Part shown: piece by piece, positions 43,538-53,036 of the stretch
Layout of the letters: each line of letters starts with the position of its first letter
Numbering within the stretch: position 1 is the stretch's first letter
Origin: Bacteroidales bacterium
GTDB lineage: Bacteria > Bacteroidota > Bacteroidia > Bacteroidales > VadinHA17
Direction: 5' to 3'
Assembly (NCBI GenBank): GCA_009877105.1
Contig: WXFD01000043.1
Location: 305,602-369,601 of the forward strand
Length of the DNA: 64,000 nucleotides
Notes under the pieces: generated by a model
What the model was told of the DNA's origin: nothing
The model's database searches: none
Seen by the model: only the letters and a program-made list of their open reading frames with translations
Position numbers and translations under genes: made by a program

Positions 43538-44895
43538 TTCAGCCATCCTTCTTCTTCCAGAAATCTGCAGTCTCTGAATTCGTCAATTATTTTTATATAA
43601 GTGGTCTCAATTTTTTTTATTATCCATTCCCTGTACGATTCCTGCTGTTTCGATGAAAGAGCAGCAGCGTACAGATACTGGTAATCATTTTTAAGATCCG
43701 GTCTGTGAGCGGGCGTTTCCCCATCAAGCCTGACGATCCTGAAAACAACATTGCCTATTTCATCAGTGGTCCTGAAAGGATCGGATATTTCGCCGATCTT
43801 GAGATCCCTGATCCTGGTGTACATTTCCCTGTTGAATTCCTCAAGGGTAAACCAGTTTATCCTTTCCGACGGATTGGTGCTCACGAATTTTCCACCATTG
43901 ATCCGGCTGTCTTTATGAGTGGAGAACCTGTATGCCACATCCTCGAATTTCAGGCTGTCCTTTCGGATGAGTCTTGCAAGGCTGTCGAGTTTTGAAATGG
44001 CCCTTTCAGCTTCTTCCGGTTTTACCTTGGGTCTGATCAAAATATGCCTGGTGTTGGCCATTTCTCCTTTGCGTTCGATGAGCTGTATAAGGTGAAACCC
44101 ATACTTTGTTTCAACAATTCTTGAGATTGCGTTTTTTGCAAGGCTGAAAGCAGCATCGGCATATTCTTTCTCGAGCTCTCCCCTGAGCTTGAATCCGATC
44201 TCTCCTCCGTTTGCAGCCGAGCCCGGATCCTCTGAATACATTACTGCCAGCACATTGAAACTCTTGCCGGCCAGTATCTCGCCTCTTATGTCAAGCAGCT
44301 TCTGCCTGGCTTCTGCCTTATTGGCTTCATTGTCGGGCGGATCAAGCTGGATAAGGCTGATCTGAACCCTGGCCGGCAAGACCGGCAGACTGTCCCTGGG
44401 AATGGAATTGTAGAACCTTCTGACGTCGGCAGGTGTAATTGTAAGATCCTTGACTATTTTACTGCGAACCTCCATTATTATCTGTTGTTCCATAAGGCTT
44501 TTCCTTATATCGCGTCGGATCTCAATCATGCTTTTCCTGAAGTAATCCTCCAGTGTTTTTTCGCTCCCGGCAGTTCTGATAGCATCATTAATTCTCATGT
44601 TAAGATCGCCCTCAACCATGTCGGGGGTGACCTCGATGCTGTCAATCCTGGCCTGATCAAGAAACAGCTTTGAAACAAGTAATTCATGCAGGACCCTGCA
44701 TCTGAGCTCATCTATGGGCGTTCTGTCTCCGTTCCTTCTCAGATCGAGTACAGCATTCTCAATATCCGAAAGATAAACCACTTCATTTCCTACTATGGCA
44801 ACAATTGATTCAACAATGACCTGTGAAAAGCATGCAGATGAAGCAAGAAATAAACAAATGGCTATGAGGGAACGCAATCCTAAACTGTTTTTCAT
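43534..44895 (-). CDS. SurA-like periplasmic peptidyl-prolyl isomerase/chaperone
   Basis: The 453-residue protein has a signal peptide (MKNSLGLRSLIAICLFLASS, cleaved near CFSQ), an N-terminal SurA-like domain (VESIVAIVGNEVVYLSDIENAVLDL and VLHELLVSKLFLDQA), and two parvulin regions. The first is around PARVQISLIQLDPPDNEANKAEARQKLLDIRGEI with GEIGFKLRGELEKEYADAAFSL. The second follows NTRHILIRPKVKPEEAE. SurA escorts unfolded barrel proteins to the BAM complex. Its start overlaps the stop of the upstream lipoprotein gene as TAATG, and its stop overlaps the ostA-like start, so translation is probably coupled. Confidence 0.9.
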   Translation of the reverse strand: MKNSLGLRSLIAICLFLASSACFSQVIVESIVAIVGNEVVYLSDIENAVLDLRRNGDRTPIDELRCRVLHELLVSKLFLDQARIDSIEVTPDMVEGDLNMRINDAIRTAGSEKTLEDYFRKSMIEIRRDIRKSLMEQQIIMEVRSKIVKDLTITPADVRRFYNSIPRDSLPVLPARVQISLIQLDPPDNEANKAEARQKLLDIRGEILAGKSFNVLAVMYSEDPGSAANGGEIGFKLRGELEKEYADAAFSLAKNAISRIVETKYGFHLIQLIERKGEMANTRHILIRPKVKPEEAERAISKLDSLARLIRKDSLKFEDVAYRFSTHKDSRINGGKFVSTNPSERINWFTLEEFNREMYTRIRDLKIGEISDPFRTTDEIGNVVFRIVRLDGETPAHRPDLKNDYQYLYAAALSSKQQESYREWIIKKIETTYIKIIDEFRDCRFLEEEGWLK

Positions 44896-45752
44896 TATCT
44901 ATAGGTCTTAAATATATTTTCCTTAATCGCATCGTTGTATATTTCTGTCTCAAGATTCTTGATGAATCCGATCCTGCGATTATTCCATATGATCCTTTTA
45001 ATATCATCCCTGACATATTCGAAAGGGGCAAGGGAGCCCCTAAGTCTGAAATCGTATATCCTTATCAGATAGACCGAGAAGGAATCCGTAACTTCTATAT
45101 GGTTGTTTCTGCTGAGGAACGCTTCCTGGCCGGTGATTTTTTCATTGAGTTCAAGCATCAGCCTGTCCATGGTGATCCATTTCTCATTGAAATCATCAAA
45201 CTTCTCGGCAAACTGAAAGCAGAGGGCCTCCAGATCCTGCATGTCTTTCTGGTTATCTGATCTGTAAAGCTGTTTTATCCGGTTTATTCCCGGAGTTTCC
45301 ACAGGCAATTTTATGAAAAGTGCCTTTACAATGTTCGAGGTCAGGTAAAAACTGTTTTCGTTCTCAGCGTAATAGCTCTCCAGGTCATTGTCCGTTATTA
45401 TGGTATCCATTTTTGCCTGCATCATCTTTTGCTGATACTCGTGTACAATAAGGTTCACCCTTGTTTCATCCAGCTGCTTTTCGATCTCATTTTTAAGCTC
45501 GGAAGATAAATTGGCTTCAGCTTTCTGATACATCAGTACCCTTTTGGCCCAGGAGTTTATATAGTTCTGAATGACAATGTTGCTGTCACCGGCAGTAATC
45601 AGGCCGGTAACCTGTTCTGGTATCTCATCATAATAAAGGATCGTGTTCCCTGCCTTTGCCAGGGGTATTCTCCTTGAAGCCGGACTGTTGCTCCTGCATC
45701 CCGGATTGAGGATGAGGATAAGTACAGCATAGCAGATAATCCTAATCATCAT
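44895..45752 (-). CDS. Lipoprotein of the SurA/PpiC cluster, no clear isomerase domain
   Basis: The 285-residue protein has a lipobox (ILILNPGC after a short helix), so it should be anchored to a membrane. The N-terminal helical part (EQVTGLITAGDSNIVIQNYINSWAKRVLMYQKAE) resembles the chaperone region of SurA/PpiD proteins. I see no good parvulin signature (no F-x-E-x-A or clear HIL motif) in the rest. It may be an isomerase-dead chaperone or holdase. It overlaps the upstream PpiC gene by 11 bases and the surA-like gene by 1 base. Function is by association only. Confidence 0.7.
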   Translation of the reverse strand: MMIRIICYAVLILILNPGCRSNSPASRRIPLAKAGNTILYYDEIPEQVTGLITAGDSNIVIQNYINSWAKRVLMYQKAEANLSSELKNEIEKQLDETRVNLIVHEYQQKMMQAKMDTIITDNDLESYYAENENSFYLTSNIVKALFIKLPVETPGINRIKQLYRSDNQKDMQDLEALCFQFAEKFDDFNEKWITMDRLMLELNEKITGQEAFLSRNNHIEVTDSFSVYLIRIYDFRLRGSLAPFEYVRDDIKRIIWNNRRIGFIKNLETEIYNDAIKENIFKTYR

Positions 45753-47709
45753 TCAGTAATTTCTTAACTTTTTCAAATATTTCCCGGTTAACCTCAACGG
45801 TGTATTTACTTTTTAATTGCCTTATCCAGTCATCCATAAGATAATCCTGATATTCAGGAATCAAATCAGCCTGCACTGCCGGAAACGGCAGGGGAGAAGG
45901 CTCCTGAATACTTTTTACAAAGATAAGTGAAGGAACCTTATTCCAGACAAAAGTTTGCAAACCGGGTTTCCATTCTATTCCATCAATATCCTGGTCCTCT
46001 CCTGCGTTCCATGCTTGTTCGCTGATCGTCAGCGGAACTGCCTTCCCGCGGTTGAATCTCTTTGCCATTCTGGAATCAATATCACGATTATTCCTGAACT
46101 TTTCATATGCGTTGGTGAGTTTTTTCATGCCTCCCGGCAGACTAAGCGAATAGATCTTTCCCTCGAGAACCCTTTTTGAAAGGTGTTTTTCCTTATTAAT
46201 TTCGTAGTAGCGGAATAATCCTGCTGTGTCGGTACCCGCCCTGTCCCAGACTTTATCGGAAGAGATTTCAAATAACAGTATTCCGTCGTGAAACTCATTC
46301 ATCAGATATCTGAAATCGGGATATTTCTTTTCGAGAACAGATTTCTCATATTCACAGATATGGCGTGATACCACTGATTCGAGGACATGGTCAATGAACA
46401 CTTTCGGATCATTTGCAGGGAATCTGTCCTGATTATTAAGCTGAACGGCAAAATCTTCTGCCGTCATTGCCTGGTCGGCAAACGTATAAATCAATCCATC
46501 CGGAACGTGTGTTTGATTATATAAGGATTTTCCGGTGGGAATAAGCGGACCGGTATTTTTCAGGAACCATTCATAAACAGCCTTATTAAGGGTGAATCTG
46601 TATTCTTTCTTCAACCTCCGCACAAGCGATTGCTGTTGAAGCGCATCAAGTTCAGCGGAGCTGATTTTACTTTCAATCAATGGCATGGCCTCTTCAAATG
46701 CAGGCGGCGGTTTTCTTTCAAGCAGTTTGATTATATGAAATCCGTATACAGTTCTTACAGGGGCTGTATACTTTCCCGTGTCGCTGATTGCAAATGCTGC
46801 TTCAGCAAAATCCGGGATCATTTCCCCTGTCCCGAACCAGTTCAGTTCTCCGTTTTTTGAAGAAGATCCGGTATGATCCGAATAAAGCCGGGCCAGCTGA
46901 CCGAACGGACTGCCCGCTTCAAGCATGTTGTAAACCGAGTCAATCTGTGCTTTTGCTTCACTTATTTCTTTTTCCCCGGCATTCTCAGGAACGGACTTCA
47001 TAATATGAGCAACCTTTACCCTGCCCATTGATGGTCGTTTGCCGGTAACAAGTATCAGGTGGTATCCGAAAGATGTTCTGACAGGTCCTGAGAGGCCGCC
47101 CGGTTCAAGTGAGAAAGCAGCATCTTCAAATGGTTTAACCATCTGGAAGGCAGTGAAGAAGCCCAGATTTCCGCCGTTTCTCCGTGCCGATTTGTCATCG
47201 GACGATTCAGCCGCAATCCTCTCGAAAGACTCTCCTTTCAGGATCCTGTTCCGCAGTTCGATTGCCTTGTTCCATGCGATAAGGGTATCCTGTGGCAAAG
47301 CATCGGGCGGACATTTTACAAGTAAATGTGATGCCCTGATTTCAGTGAGCAGCCTCAGGTACATTTTCCTCATCAGTTCTTCCTTTAATCCGGGATCAGT
47401 TAAATAACTACCCGCAAGCTGGTTCCTGTATCCTTCAAGTTCCGTGCGGAATGCCACGGTAGTATCGATACCGGATTCAATTGCATCGGCTACCTTCAGT
47501 TTAAATATGGTGTACTGTTCCAGGTAATCATCCATGGCGGTTTTTTCAGATCCCGCCGGACTTTTTATGTACATCCTGATAAACTCGCCTGCAGGTACCT
47601 CTCTGTGATTAACCGTCATCAGGATTTGTTCGTCGATTATCTGCGACACGCCCGTACCTGGAAATGCAAACAGGATGAATGTTGCAAATAAAATGGATCT
47701 GGTTTTCAT
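45742..47709 (-). CDS. Periplasmic peptidyl-prolyl isomerase with two PpiC domains
   Basis: The 655-residue protein has a signal peptide (MKTRSILFATFILFAFPGTG). Two parvulin domains follow: one around IRASHLLVKCPPDALPQ to GGNLGFFTAFQMVKPFEDAAFSLEPGGLSGPVRTSFGYHLILV, the other KVAHIMKSVPENAGE to NGELNWFGTGEMIPDFAEAAF and TVYGFHIIKLLERK. A long C-terminal region has no recognised domain. It belongs with the SurA-like proteins of the same operon in outer-membrane protein folding. It starts 18 bases after guaB. Confidence 0.9.
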   Translation of the reverse strand: MKTRSILFATFILFAFPGTGVSQIIDEQILMTVNHREVPAGEFIRMYIKSPAGSEKTAMDDYLEQYTIFKLKVADAIESGIDTTVAFRTELEGYRNQLAGSYLTDPGLKEELMRKMYLRLLTEIRASHLLVKCPPDALPQDTLIAWNKAIELRNRILKGESFERIAAESSDDKSARRNGGNLGFFTAFQMVKPFEDAAFSLEPGGLSGPVRTSFGYHLILVTGKRPSMGRVKVAHIMKSVPENAGEKEISEAKAQIDSVYNMLEAGSPFGQLARLYSDHTGSSSKNGELNWFGTGEMIPDFAEAAFAISDTGKYTAPVRTVYGFHIIKLLERKPPPAFEEAMPLIESKISSAELDALQQQSLVRRLKKEYRFTLNKAVYEWFLKNTGPLIPTGKSLYNQTHVPDGLIYTFADQAMTAEDFAVQLNNQDRFPANDPKVFIDHVLESVVSRHICEYEKSVLEKKYPDFRYLMNEFHDGILLFEISSDKVWDRAGTDTAGLFRYYEINKEKHLSKRVLEGKIYSLSLPGGMKKLTNAYEKFRNNRDIDSRMAKRFNRGKAVPLTISEQAWNAGEDQDIDGIEWKPGLQTFVWNKVPSLIFVKSIQEPSPLPFPAVQADLIPEYQDYLMDDWIRQLKSKYTVEVNREIFEKVKKLLNDD

Positions 47710-47727
47710 CTGGTTCTCCTGCGATCC

Positions 47728-49209
47728 TTATTCGAATGTTTTCCTGCTGTAATTAGGAGACTCCCTGGTTATAGTTACATCGTGAGGATGGCTCTCGATT
47801 ATTCCTGAATTTGTGATCCTGACAAACCTGGCTTCTTTTTTCAATGCAGCAATGTTCCTTGCTCCGAGATAACCCATACCGGCACGCAGTCCGCCTGTCA
47901 TCTGGTATATCACCTCCGACAGGAGGCCCTTGTACGGAACCCGTGCTGCAATACCTTCCGGGACAAGTTTATTGATATCATCTTCCACATCCTGGAAGTA
48001 GCGGTCCTTTGATCCCTGTGACATCGCTTCGATTGATCCCATACCGCGGTAAGTTTTGAATTTCCGGCCGCTGTATATGATGGTTTCCCCGGGTGATTCC
48101 TCAACTCCTGCAAACAGTGATCCTGCCATAATGGAATCAGCACCTGCAGCCAGGGCTTTTACTATATCTCCCGAATACCTTATTCCGCCATCAGCAATAA
48201 CAGGCACCCCGGAGCCTTCCACTGCCTTTGCCACATTATATATGGCAGAAAGCTGAGGTATACCCACGCCGGCTATCACCCTGGTGGTACATATCGATCC
48301 CGGTCCGATCCCAACCTTCAGGGCATCTGCTCCTTCATCAACAAGTACCCTGGCTGCTTCCGCGGTACCTATATTCCCTGCAATGATATCGGTTCCCGGG
48401 AAAGCTTTCTTTATTTCCCTCAGCATCCTGATAACTCCTTTTGAATGGCCATGGGCGGTATCGATGGCAATAGCATCGACATTTGCACCGATAAGTGCCT
48501 CGACGCGTTTCAGGGTATCGGAGGCTATTCCCACCGCAGCTGCCACCCTCAGCCTTCCTTTTTCATCCTTGCAGGAGTTTGGCCGGTCCTTTGCCTTCGT
48601 TATGTCCTTGTAAGTTATTAGTCCGATAAGTCTTCCTGATTCATCGATCATTGGCAGTTTCTCTATCTTGTGCTTCTGCAGGATCTTTGCTGCAGCTTCC
48701 AGGTCGGTTTCGTGATTGGTGGTGATCAGTTTTGTTGTCATCACCTCAGTGATCTTTTTTGCATAATTGTTTTCCAGTCTCAGATCCCTGTTCGTGACAA
48801 TTCCCTTCAGTAACCCGTTGTCGTCAACAACCGGGATTCCTCCTATATGGTACTCGCTCATGAGATTGATCGCCTCGGCCACACTGGCATGCAGATTGAT
48901 TGTGATAGGATCGAGTATCATCACGTTTTCGGCTCTTTTTACCCGCTTTACCAGTGCTGCCTGTTTTTCGGCCGGCATGTTTTTATGAATGACACCGATT
49001 CCTCCTTCCCTGGCAATTGCAATGGCAAGCTCATCCTCGGTAACAGTATCCATTGCTGCTGAAACAATAGGAGTGTTGATCCTGATGTTGCGGGTAAACA
49101 TTGAACCCAGCTCAACTTCCCGTGGTAATACCTCAGAATATGAAGGGACAAGAAGTACATCGTCGAAAGTCAGGCCTTCAAAGAGGATTTTATCCTTAAT
49201 AAATGACAT
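47728..49209 (-). CDS. guaB: IMP dehydrogenase
   Basis: GuaB oxidises IMP to XMP, the first committed step to GMP. The 493-residue protein has [17 protein letters not shown] at the N terminus, two CBS domains inserted in the barrel ([26 protein letters not shown] and [22 protein letters not shown]), [12 protein letters not shown], the active-site loop [18 protein letters not shown] with the catalytic Cys, [20 protein letters not shown], and the flap [11 protein letters not shown]. It leads a run of outer-membrane folding genes that begins 18 bases downstream, an unrelated but apparently co-transcribed set. Confidence 0.97.
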   Translation of the reverse strand: MSFIKDKILFEGLTFDDVLLVPSYSEVLPREVELGSMFTRNIRINTPIVSAAMDTVTEDELAIAIAREGGIGVIHKNMPAEKQAALVKRVKRAENVMILDPITINLHASVAEAINLMSEYHIGGIPVVDDNGLLKGIVTNRDLRLENNYAKKITEVMTTKLITTNHETDLEAAAKILQKHKIEKLPMIDESGRLIGLITYKDITKAKDRPNSCKDEKGRLRVAAAVGIASDTLKRVEALIGANVDAIAIDTAHGHSKGVIRMLREIKKAFPGTDIIAGNIGTAEAARVLVDEGADALKVGIGPGSICTTRVIAGVGIPQLSAIYNVAKAVEGSGVPVIADGGIRYSGDIVKALAAGADSIMAGSLFAGVEESPGETIIYSGRKFKTYRGMGSIEAMSQGSKDRYFQDVEDDINKLVPEGIAARVPYKGLLSEVIYQMTGGLRAGMGYLGARNIAALKKEARFVRITNSGIIESHPHDVTITRESPNYSRKTFE

Positions 49210-49314
49210 TGTCTGATCGCTTTAAATAATGGTCTCGCAAATTACAAAAAAAAACAGGATACCTGAATCTGGTTCTTTATTTTTAACCTTCATAAAAAAT
49301 TGAAATACAGTTAT

Positions 49315-49322
49315 TACTTTTG
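49315..49322 (+). promoter_or_regulatory. Putative -7 element of recQ
   Basis: TACTTTTG matches TAnnTTTG, 54 bases before the recQ ATG. No convincing -33 box was found at 19-21 bases. It abuts the hairpin at 49321-49358. Confidence 0.4.
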
Positions 49323-49358
49323 CAGGGAACACTGCATGCCCCTGGGGGAGTTCCTGCA
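49321..49358. repeat. Hairpin-forming inverted repeat in the recQ leader
   Basis: TGCAGG-G-AAC (49321-49330, with one bulged G) pairs with GTTCCTGCA (49350-49358). The loop contains a further CCCC/GGGG self-pairing segment near 49339-49348. It lies 19 bases before the recQ start and might affect translation or be a binding site in the guaB-recQ divergent region. Confidence 0.35.
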
Positions 49359-49376
49359 TTGGCTAATTAATCGGTC

Positions 49377-51284
49377 ATGAATCCTGAACAGCACCGGCAG
49401 ATACTTGTCAAGTACTGGGGTTATTCTTCCTTCAGGCCACTCCAGGAAGAGATCATACAGTCCGTTGCCGGCGGCAGGGATACGCTTGGCCTAATGCCTA
49501 CAGGCGGCGGTAAATCAATAACCTTCCAGGTACCAGCCCTGGCCATGGAAGGGACCTGCCTGGTTATAACACCTCTGGTTGCCCTGATGAAGGAACAGGT
49601 CACCAGGCTTATCAGCATGGATATTAAAGCTATGGCAATTCACTCCGGGATGTCGAGGGAAGAAATAGATATCTCCCTGGAAAACTGCATTTACGGAGAC
49701 TATAAATTCCTTTATGTCTCTCCCGAAAGAATAGCTACCCGTTCTTTCCAGGAAAAGGCTGCGCGCCTGAACCTGTCGCTGGTAGCTGTTGACGAGGCAC
49801 ATTGCATTTCGCAGTGGGGTTATGATTTCAGGCCGTCATATCTCAAAATTGCATCCTTGCGGAGCCTGATATCAGACAAGGTACCCTTTCTTGCACTTAC
49901 AGCATCGGCAACGGCGCAGGTGATAGAGGATATTCTGGATAAGCTGGAATTCAGGGAGAGAAATGTCCTGAAAACCAGCTTCTCCAGGAAAAATATTTCC
50001 TATATGGTCAGGAACGTGGAAGATAAGGGTGTTTACCTGGTAAAAACCCTGAAAAAGGCCAGGGGAAGCGGGATAATCTATGTTAGAAGCAGAAAGAGGA
50101 GCAGGGAAATAGCCATGCTCCTGGCCGAAAATGGAATAAGTGCCGACTTTTATCATGCGGGCTTGAGTTCTGAACTTCGCGATAAAAAGCAAAGCTCCTG
50201 GTCATCTGGTGAAACCAGGATCATTGTGGCAACAAATGCATTCGGAATGGGAATTGACAAACCCGATGTCAGATTTGTAATACATTGGGATATTCCGGAT
50301 TCGGTCGAGAGTTATTTTCAGGAAAGCGGAAGAGCCGGCCGTGACAACAAACCATCATTTGCAGTTCTGCTTTATTCACCGTCAGATAAGAACAGGCTCA
50401 ATGACTCACTGCGTCAGAAATTTCCTCCTGTTGAAAAAATAAAGGACACCTACGAGGCATTGTGCAATTATCTGCAGCTGCCACTGGGAGCTGGTAAGAA
50501 CAGTGTGTTTGACTTCAATATGTCTGAATTTGTTTCACGTTTCAGGTTGCCCGTGATTGAAACCTATAACAGCCTTTCTTTCCTGCAGAGAGAGGGATAT
50601 GTGGAATTTACCGAAGAAATAAACAATCCTTCGAGGGTGCATTTTATCGTGGGCAGGGACGATCTTTACAAATTCCAGGTGGCAAATGAAAGTTTTGACG
50701 GGTTCATTAAACTTCTGCTAAGATCATACACCGGAATGTTTTCGGGTTTTGTTGCAATAAGCGAGGAGGCGCTGGCAGGAAAATCAGGATTAAGCCGGGA
50801 TACCGTATATCAGTATCTCGTGAAGCTTTCGGCGCTGAACATTATAAGGTACATTCCGGGCAAAACTACTGCACTTGTGATCTTTACCGAGGAAAGGCTC
50901 GAAAGAAAGGCACTGATGATCTCTCCCGGCAACTATCTTTACGTTAAGGAGAAGTATGTCGCAAGGATGAACAGAATGATTGATTATGCCGAATCCAGGA
51001 ACAGATGCAGGGCTGTTATCCTTCTTGATTATTTTGGAGAAGTTTGTGACAGGTGCGGCATTTGCGATGTGTGCCGCGAAAGAAATGAACTTGAACTGAG
51101 CAAGTATGAATTTGATCTGATAAAGGAAGGGATAAAGGATATTCTGTCAAGGGAAAAGCCCGATGCCGGAATGCTTGTGAAAATGGTTGATCATCCTGAG
51201 GACAAGGTTGTGAGGGTTTTACGCTGGCTTCTTGATCATAACAAGATAACCCGTGACAATGACAACAGGCTTTCCTGGATCTGA
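49377..51284 (+). CDS. recQ: ATP-dependent DNA helicase RecQ
   Basis: The 635-residue 3'-5' helicase has motif 0 YWGYSSFRPLQEEII, Walker A MPTGGGKSITFQ, motif II DEAHCISQWGYDFRPSY, LTASATAQV, and motif VI with FQESGRAGRDNKPS. The RQC zinc-binding region is RCRAVILLDYFGEVCDRCGICDVCRE. The C-terminal portion is shorter than E. coli RecQ with HRDC and has a different tail, as in many Bacteroidota RecQ proteins. It works in fork repair and recombination. A bidirectional terminator follows. Confidence 0.95.
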   Translation: MNPEQHRQILVKYWGYSSFRPLQEEIIQSVAGGRDTLGLMPTGGGKSITFQVPALAMEGTCLVITPLVALMKEQVTRLISMDIKAMAIHSGMSREEIDISLENCIYGDYKFLYVSPERIATRSFQEKAARLNLSLVAVDEAHCISQWGYDFRPSYLKIASLRSLISDKVPFLALTASATAQVIEDILDKLEFRERNVLKTSFSRKNISYMVRNVEDKGVYLVKTLKKARGSGIIYVRSRKRSREIAMLLAENGISADFYHAGLSSELRDKKQSSWSSGETRIIVATNAFGMGIDKPDVRFVIHWDIPDSVESYFQESGRAGRDNKPSFAVLLYSPSDKNRLNDSLRQKFPPVEKIKDTYEALCNYLQLPLGAGKNSVFDFNMSEFVSRFRLPVIETYNSLSFLQREGYVEFTEEINNPSRVHFIVGRDDLYKFQVANESFDGFIKLLLRSYTGMFSGFVAISEEALAGKSGLSRDTVYQYLVKLSALNIIRYIPGKTTALVIFTEERLERKALMISPGNYLYVKEKYVARMNRMIDYAESRNRCRAVILLDYFGEVCDRCGICDVCRERNELELSKYEFDLIKEGIKDILSREKPDAGMLVKMVDHPEDKVVRVLRWLLDHNKITRDNDNRLSWI

Positions 51285-51315
51285 TGCCAAATCACTCAGG
51301 CTGGCAGGGACAGGG

Positions 51316-51357
51316 ATTTACCCTGCCGGAATGAAGTACAAACCGGGCAGGGTAAAT
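51316..51357. terminator. Bidirectional terminator between recQ and the NTF2-like gene
   Basis: ATTTACCCTGCC (51316-51327) and GGCAGGGTAAAT (51346-51357) are perfect 12-bp complements with an 18-base loop, placed between convergent stops. A second GGCAGGG at 51303-51309 could compete for the CCCTGCC arm. The AT base of the stem gives short U-rich ends in both directions. Confidence 0.65.
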
Positions 51358-51362
51358 AATTT

Positions 51363-51818
51363 CTATAGTTTATATGCCTGTCGTGCAAGAAGTTTCCATT
51401 TGCCGTCCTGTTTCTGCCAGACCAGAACATTTCCGATTCTGAGACTGCCGGGAATACCGTTGCTGGTAAATTCAGATGAATAGATATGGCGTACAATTGC
51501 CGTTTCACCCGAAATCGTGATTGTCTGATCGGTCATGTCGATCGTCAGGTAGTCGTTTGGCTGAAGGCTGACGATTTCGTCAATGCATTCTGCCTTGTTT
51601 TGAACCTTTCCGCCTGAATGACCGTAAACCAGTTTGTCTGCAAAAATGTCTTCCAGAACAGCCCGGTCAGCATCTATTATTCCGGTTTTGAATTTTTCCA
51701 GTGCAGCCAGTATTTCCTTTTCCTGTCCGGCAGAATCTGATGAGGAAATTGGATTGTTTGATCTGCAGGAGACTAATCCTATGATGAGAATGCCAATTGT
51801 TAGAATATGTTTTTTCAT
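51363..51818 (-). CDS. NTF2-like (SnoaL/DUF4440) lipoprotein
   Basis: The 151-residue protein starts MKKHILTIGILIIGLVSCRSN with a lipobox (GLVSC). The mature part has the cone-shaped NTF2-like fold: ILAALEKFKTGIIDADRAVLEDIFADKLVYGHSGG, KAECIDEIVSLQPNDYLTIDMTDQTITISGETAIVRHIYSS, and VLVWQKQDGKWKLLARQAYKL. It belongs with DUF4440-type proteins of unknown activity that bind or turn over small molecules. ATG 51818 gives the signal peptide; an upstream ATG at 51878 would overlap the RraA-like gene and bury it. It lies 53 bases after that gene on the same strand. Confidence 0.82.
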   Translation of the reverse strand: MKKHILTIGILIIGLVSCRSNNPISSSDSAGQEKEILAALEKFKTGIIDADRAVLEDIFADKLVYGHSGGKVQNKAECIDEIVSLQPNDYLTIDMTDQTITISGETAIVRHIYSSEFTSNGIPGSLRIGNVLVWQKQDGKWKLLARQAYKL

Positions 51819-51871
51819 TTTTGATTGTTTTGCTTTTTCCTCTTGTTTTCGGTAGTTTGGAATGCCGTGAA

Positions 51872-52795
51872 CTACCATGTTCTTTGTTTCATGAACTCAT
51901 CTACCTGGCTTCTTGTAAGCTGCGGGACTTCCGGATGCTGTCCGATCCATTTCATGAAATCCTCAATGATTTCATTGGTCCACTGACTGTCAATCTGGCC
52001 GGCATTGTAGCGTCCCTGTTTCAGTCTTTCATGGCTGAATTTGTCGCGTATTGATATAAATTCAGCAGTAAGGATAACTTTTTCAGCCATATGGGCCGGG
52101 ATGAAAAGCACGCCGCCGCCTTCCGTCATTACAAGGTCACCCGGAAGGACCACGGCACCGCCAATGCGGGTAGGAGTATTCAGCCCCATCAGGATAACGT
52201 TTTTCAGAAATGAAGGATGAAAATCCCTGACATAGGCATTGAATCCGTCAATTTCAGACAGTCCCGACATGTCCCTGGCAGCACCGTCGAAAATTACCCC
52301 GTTCCCGGTTTTGTTGAAAATTGCATTGCCCAGGTTGTCACCTATAAGCGTGCCTTCATTGATCTTGCCGAAGCAATCAGCCACGTAAACATCGCCTTTC
52401 TGAAGCACCGAGATCGGCCATGAATTACTTGCCCCGTTAAAACCTGATTTGTGCCCCCTGGCCGTAATGTTCTTGTCCAGATCGGGGCGGCTGGGAATAA
52501 ATGTGGCAGTAACTGCACGACCTACAACCGGGGTGTAGCCATTGGAGGTCTTCCAGTTACCTTCATACTGGTTTACGTATCCGTTATTGCTGAGAATCTG
52601 CCACGCCTCCTCGATACCTATATTCCTGGCCCTTTTGATCAGGTCATCGGAAATCTTCGGTCTCCCGTCGGGAAAACGTTCACCTTTCCATTCAGAGGTG
52701 AGGAAAATCAGTTCGTCCTTGGAGATTGTCTGACTGATAGCTGACTGGAGGTATATCACAATCAGAAGGGAGGAGAGTAAAAGCTTTGTTTTCAT
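51872..52795 (-). CDS. Exported RraA-like aldolase-family protein
   Basis: The 307-residue protein has a signal peptide (MKTKLLLSSLLIVIYLQSA, cleaved near AISQ) followed by an RraA/HMG-CHA aldolase-like fold. GRAVTATFIPS, LQKGDVYVADCFGKINEGTLIGDNLGNAIFNKTGNGVIFDGAARD and VVLPGDLVMTEGGGVLFIPAHMAEKV are the recognisable parts. The conserved Arg-Asp of the pyruvate/oxaloacetate aldolase site is present in GAARD. Family members are usually cytoplasmic, so the secretion signal is unusual. A likely role is aldol cleavage or decarboxylation of a keto acid outside the inner membrane. It precedes the NTF2-like lipoprotein gene. Confidence 0.82.
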   Translation of the reverse strand: MKTKLLLSSLLIVIYLQSAISQTISKDELIFLTSEWKGERFPDGRPKISDDLIKRARNIGIEEAWQILSNNGYVNQYEGNWKTSNGYTPVVGRAVTATFIPSRPDLDKNITARGHKSGFNGASNSWPISVLQKGDVYVADCFGKINEGTLIGDNLGNAIFNKTGNGVIFDGAARDMSGLSEIDGFNAYVRDFHPSFLKNVILMGLNTPTRIGGAVVLPGDLVMTEGGGVLFIPAHMAEKVILTAEFISIRDKFSHERLKQGRYNAGQIDSQWTNEIIEDFMKWIGQHPEVPQLTRSQVDEFMKQRTW

Positions 52796-52876
52796 TATAA
52801 TATGATTTTGATTTTTATTTTTATGTTACGACGGCTGCCTGCTCCCGGGCATGGAATCCGTATGATGGAAATCAAT

Positions 52877-52894
52877 TTCACACTTGTTTGTGAA
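52877..52894. repeat. TTCACA/TGTGAA inverted repeat upstream of the RraA-like gene
   Basis: TTCACA (52877-52882) and TGTGAA (52889-52894) flank CTTGTT. A GAATG-A-CATTC repeat overlaps it on the right (52892-52902). The 241-base gap upstream of the RraA-like gene holds no ORF; this is its only structured element seen. It might be an operator. Confidence 0.3.
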
Positions 52895-53036
52895 TGACAT
52901 TCATGTGTGGTTCATTGTATGATAATTTTAATAAGGATTTCAATTGTTGCTGGCTAAAATACGCAAAGAAGGCTTACCATACAACATTTTAAATTTTTTT
53001 AGCTATCTGGTTCGTCCGGGAATTGGGTCAGATCTT

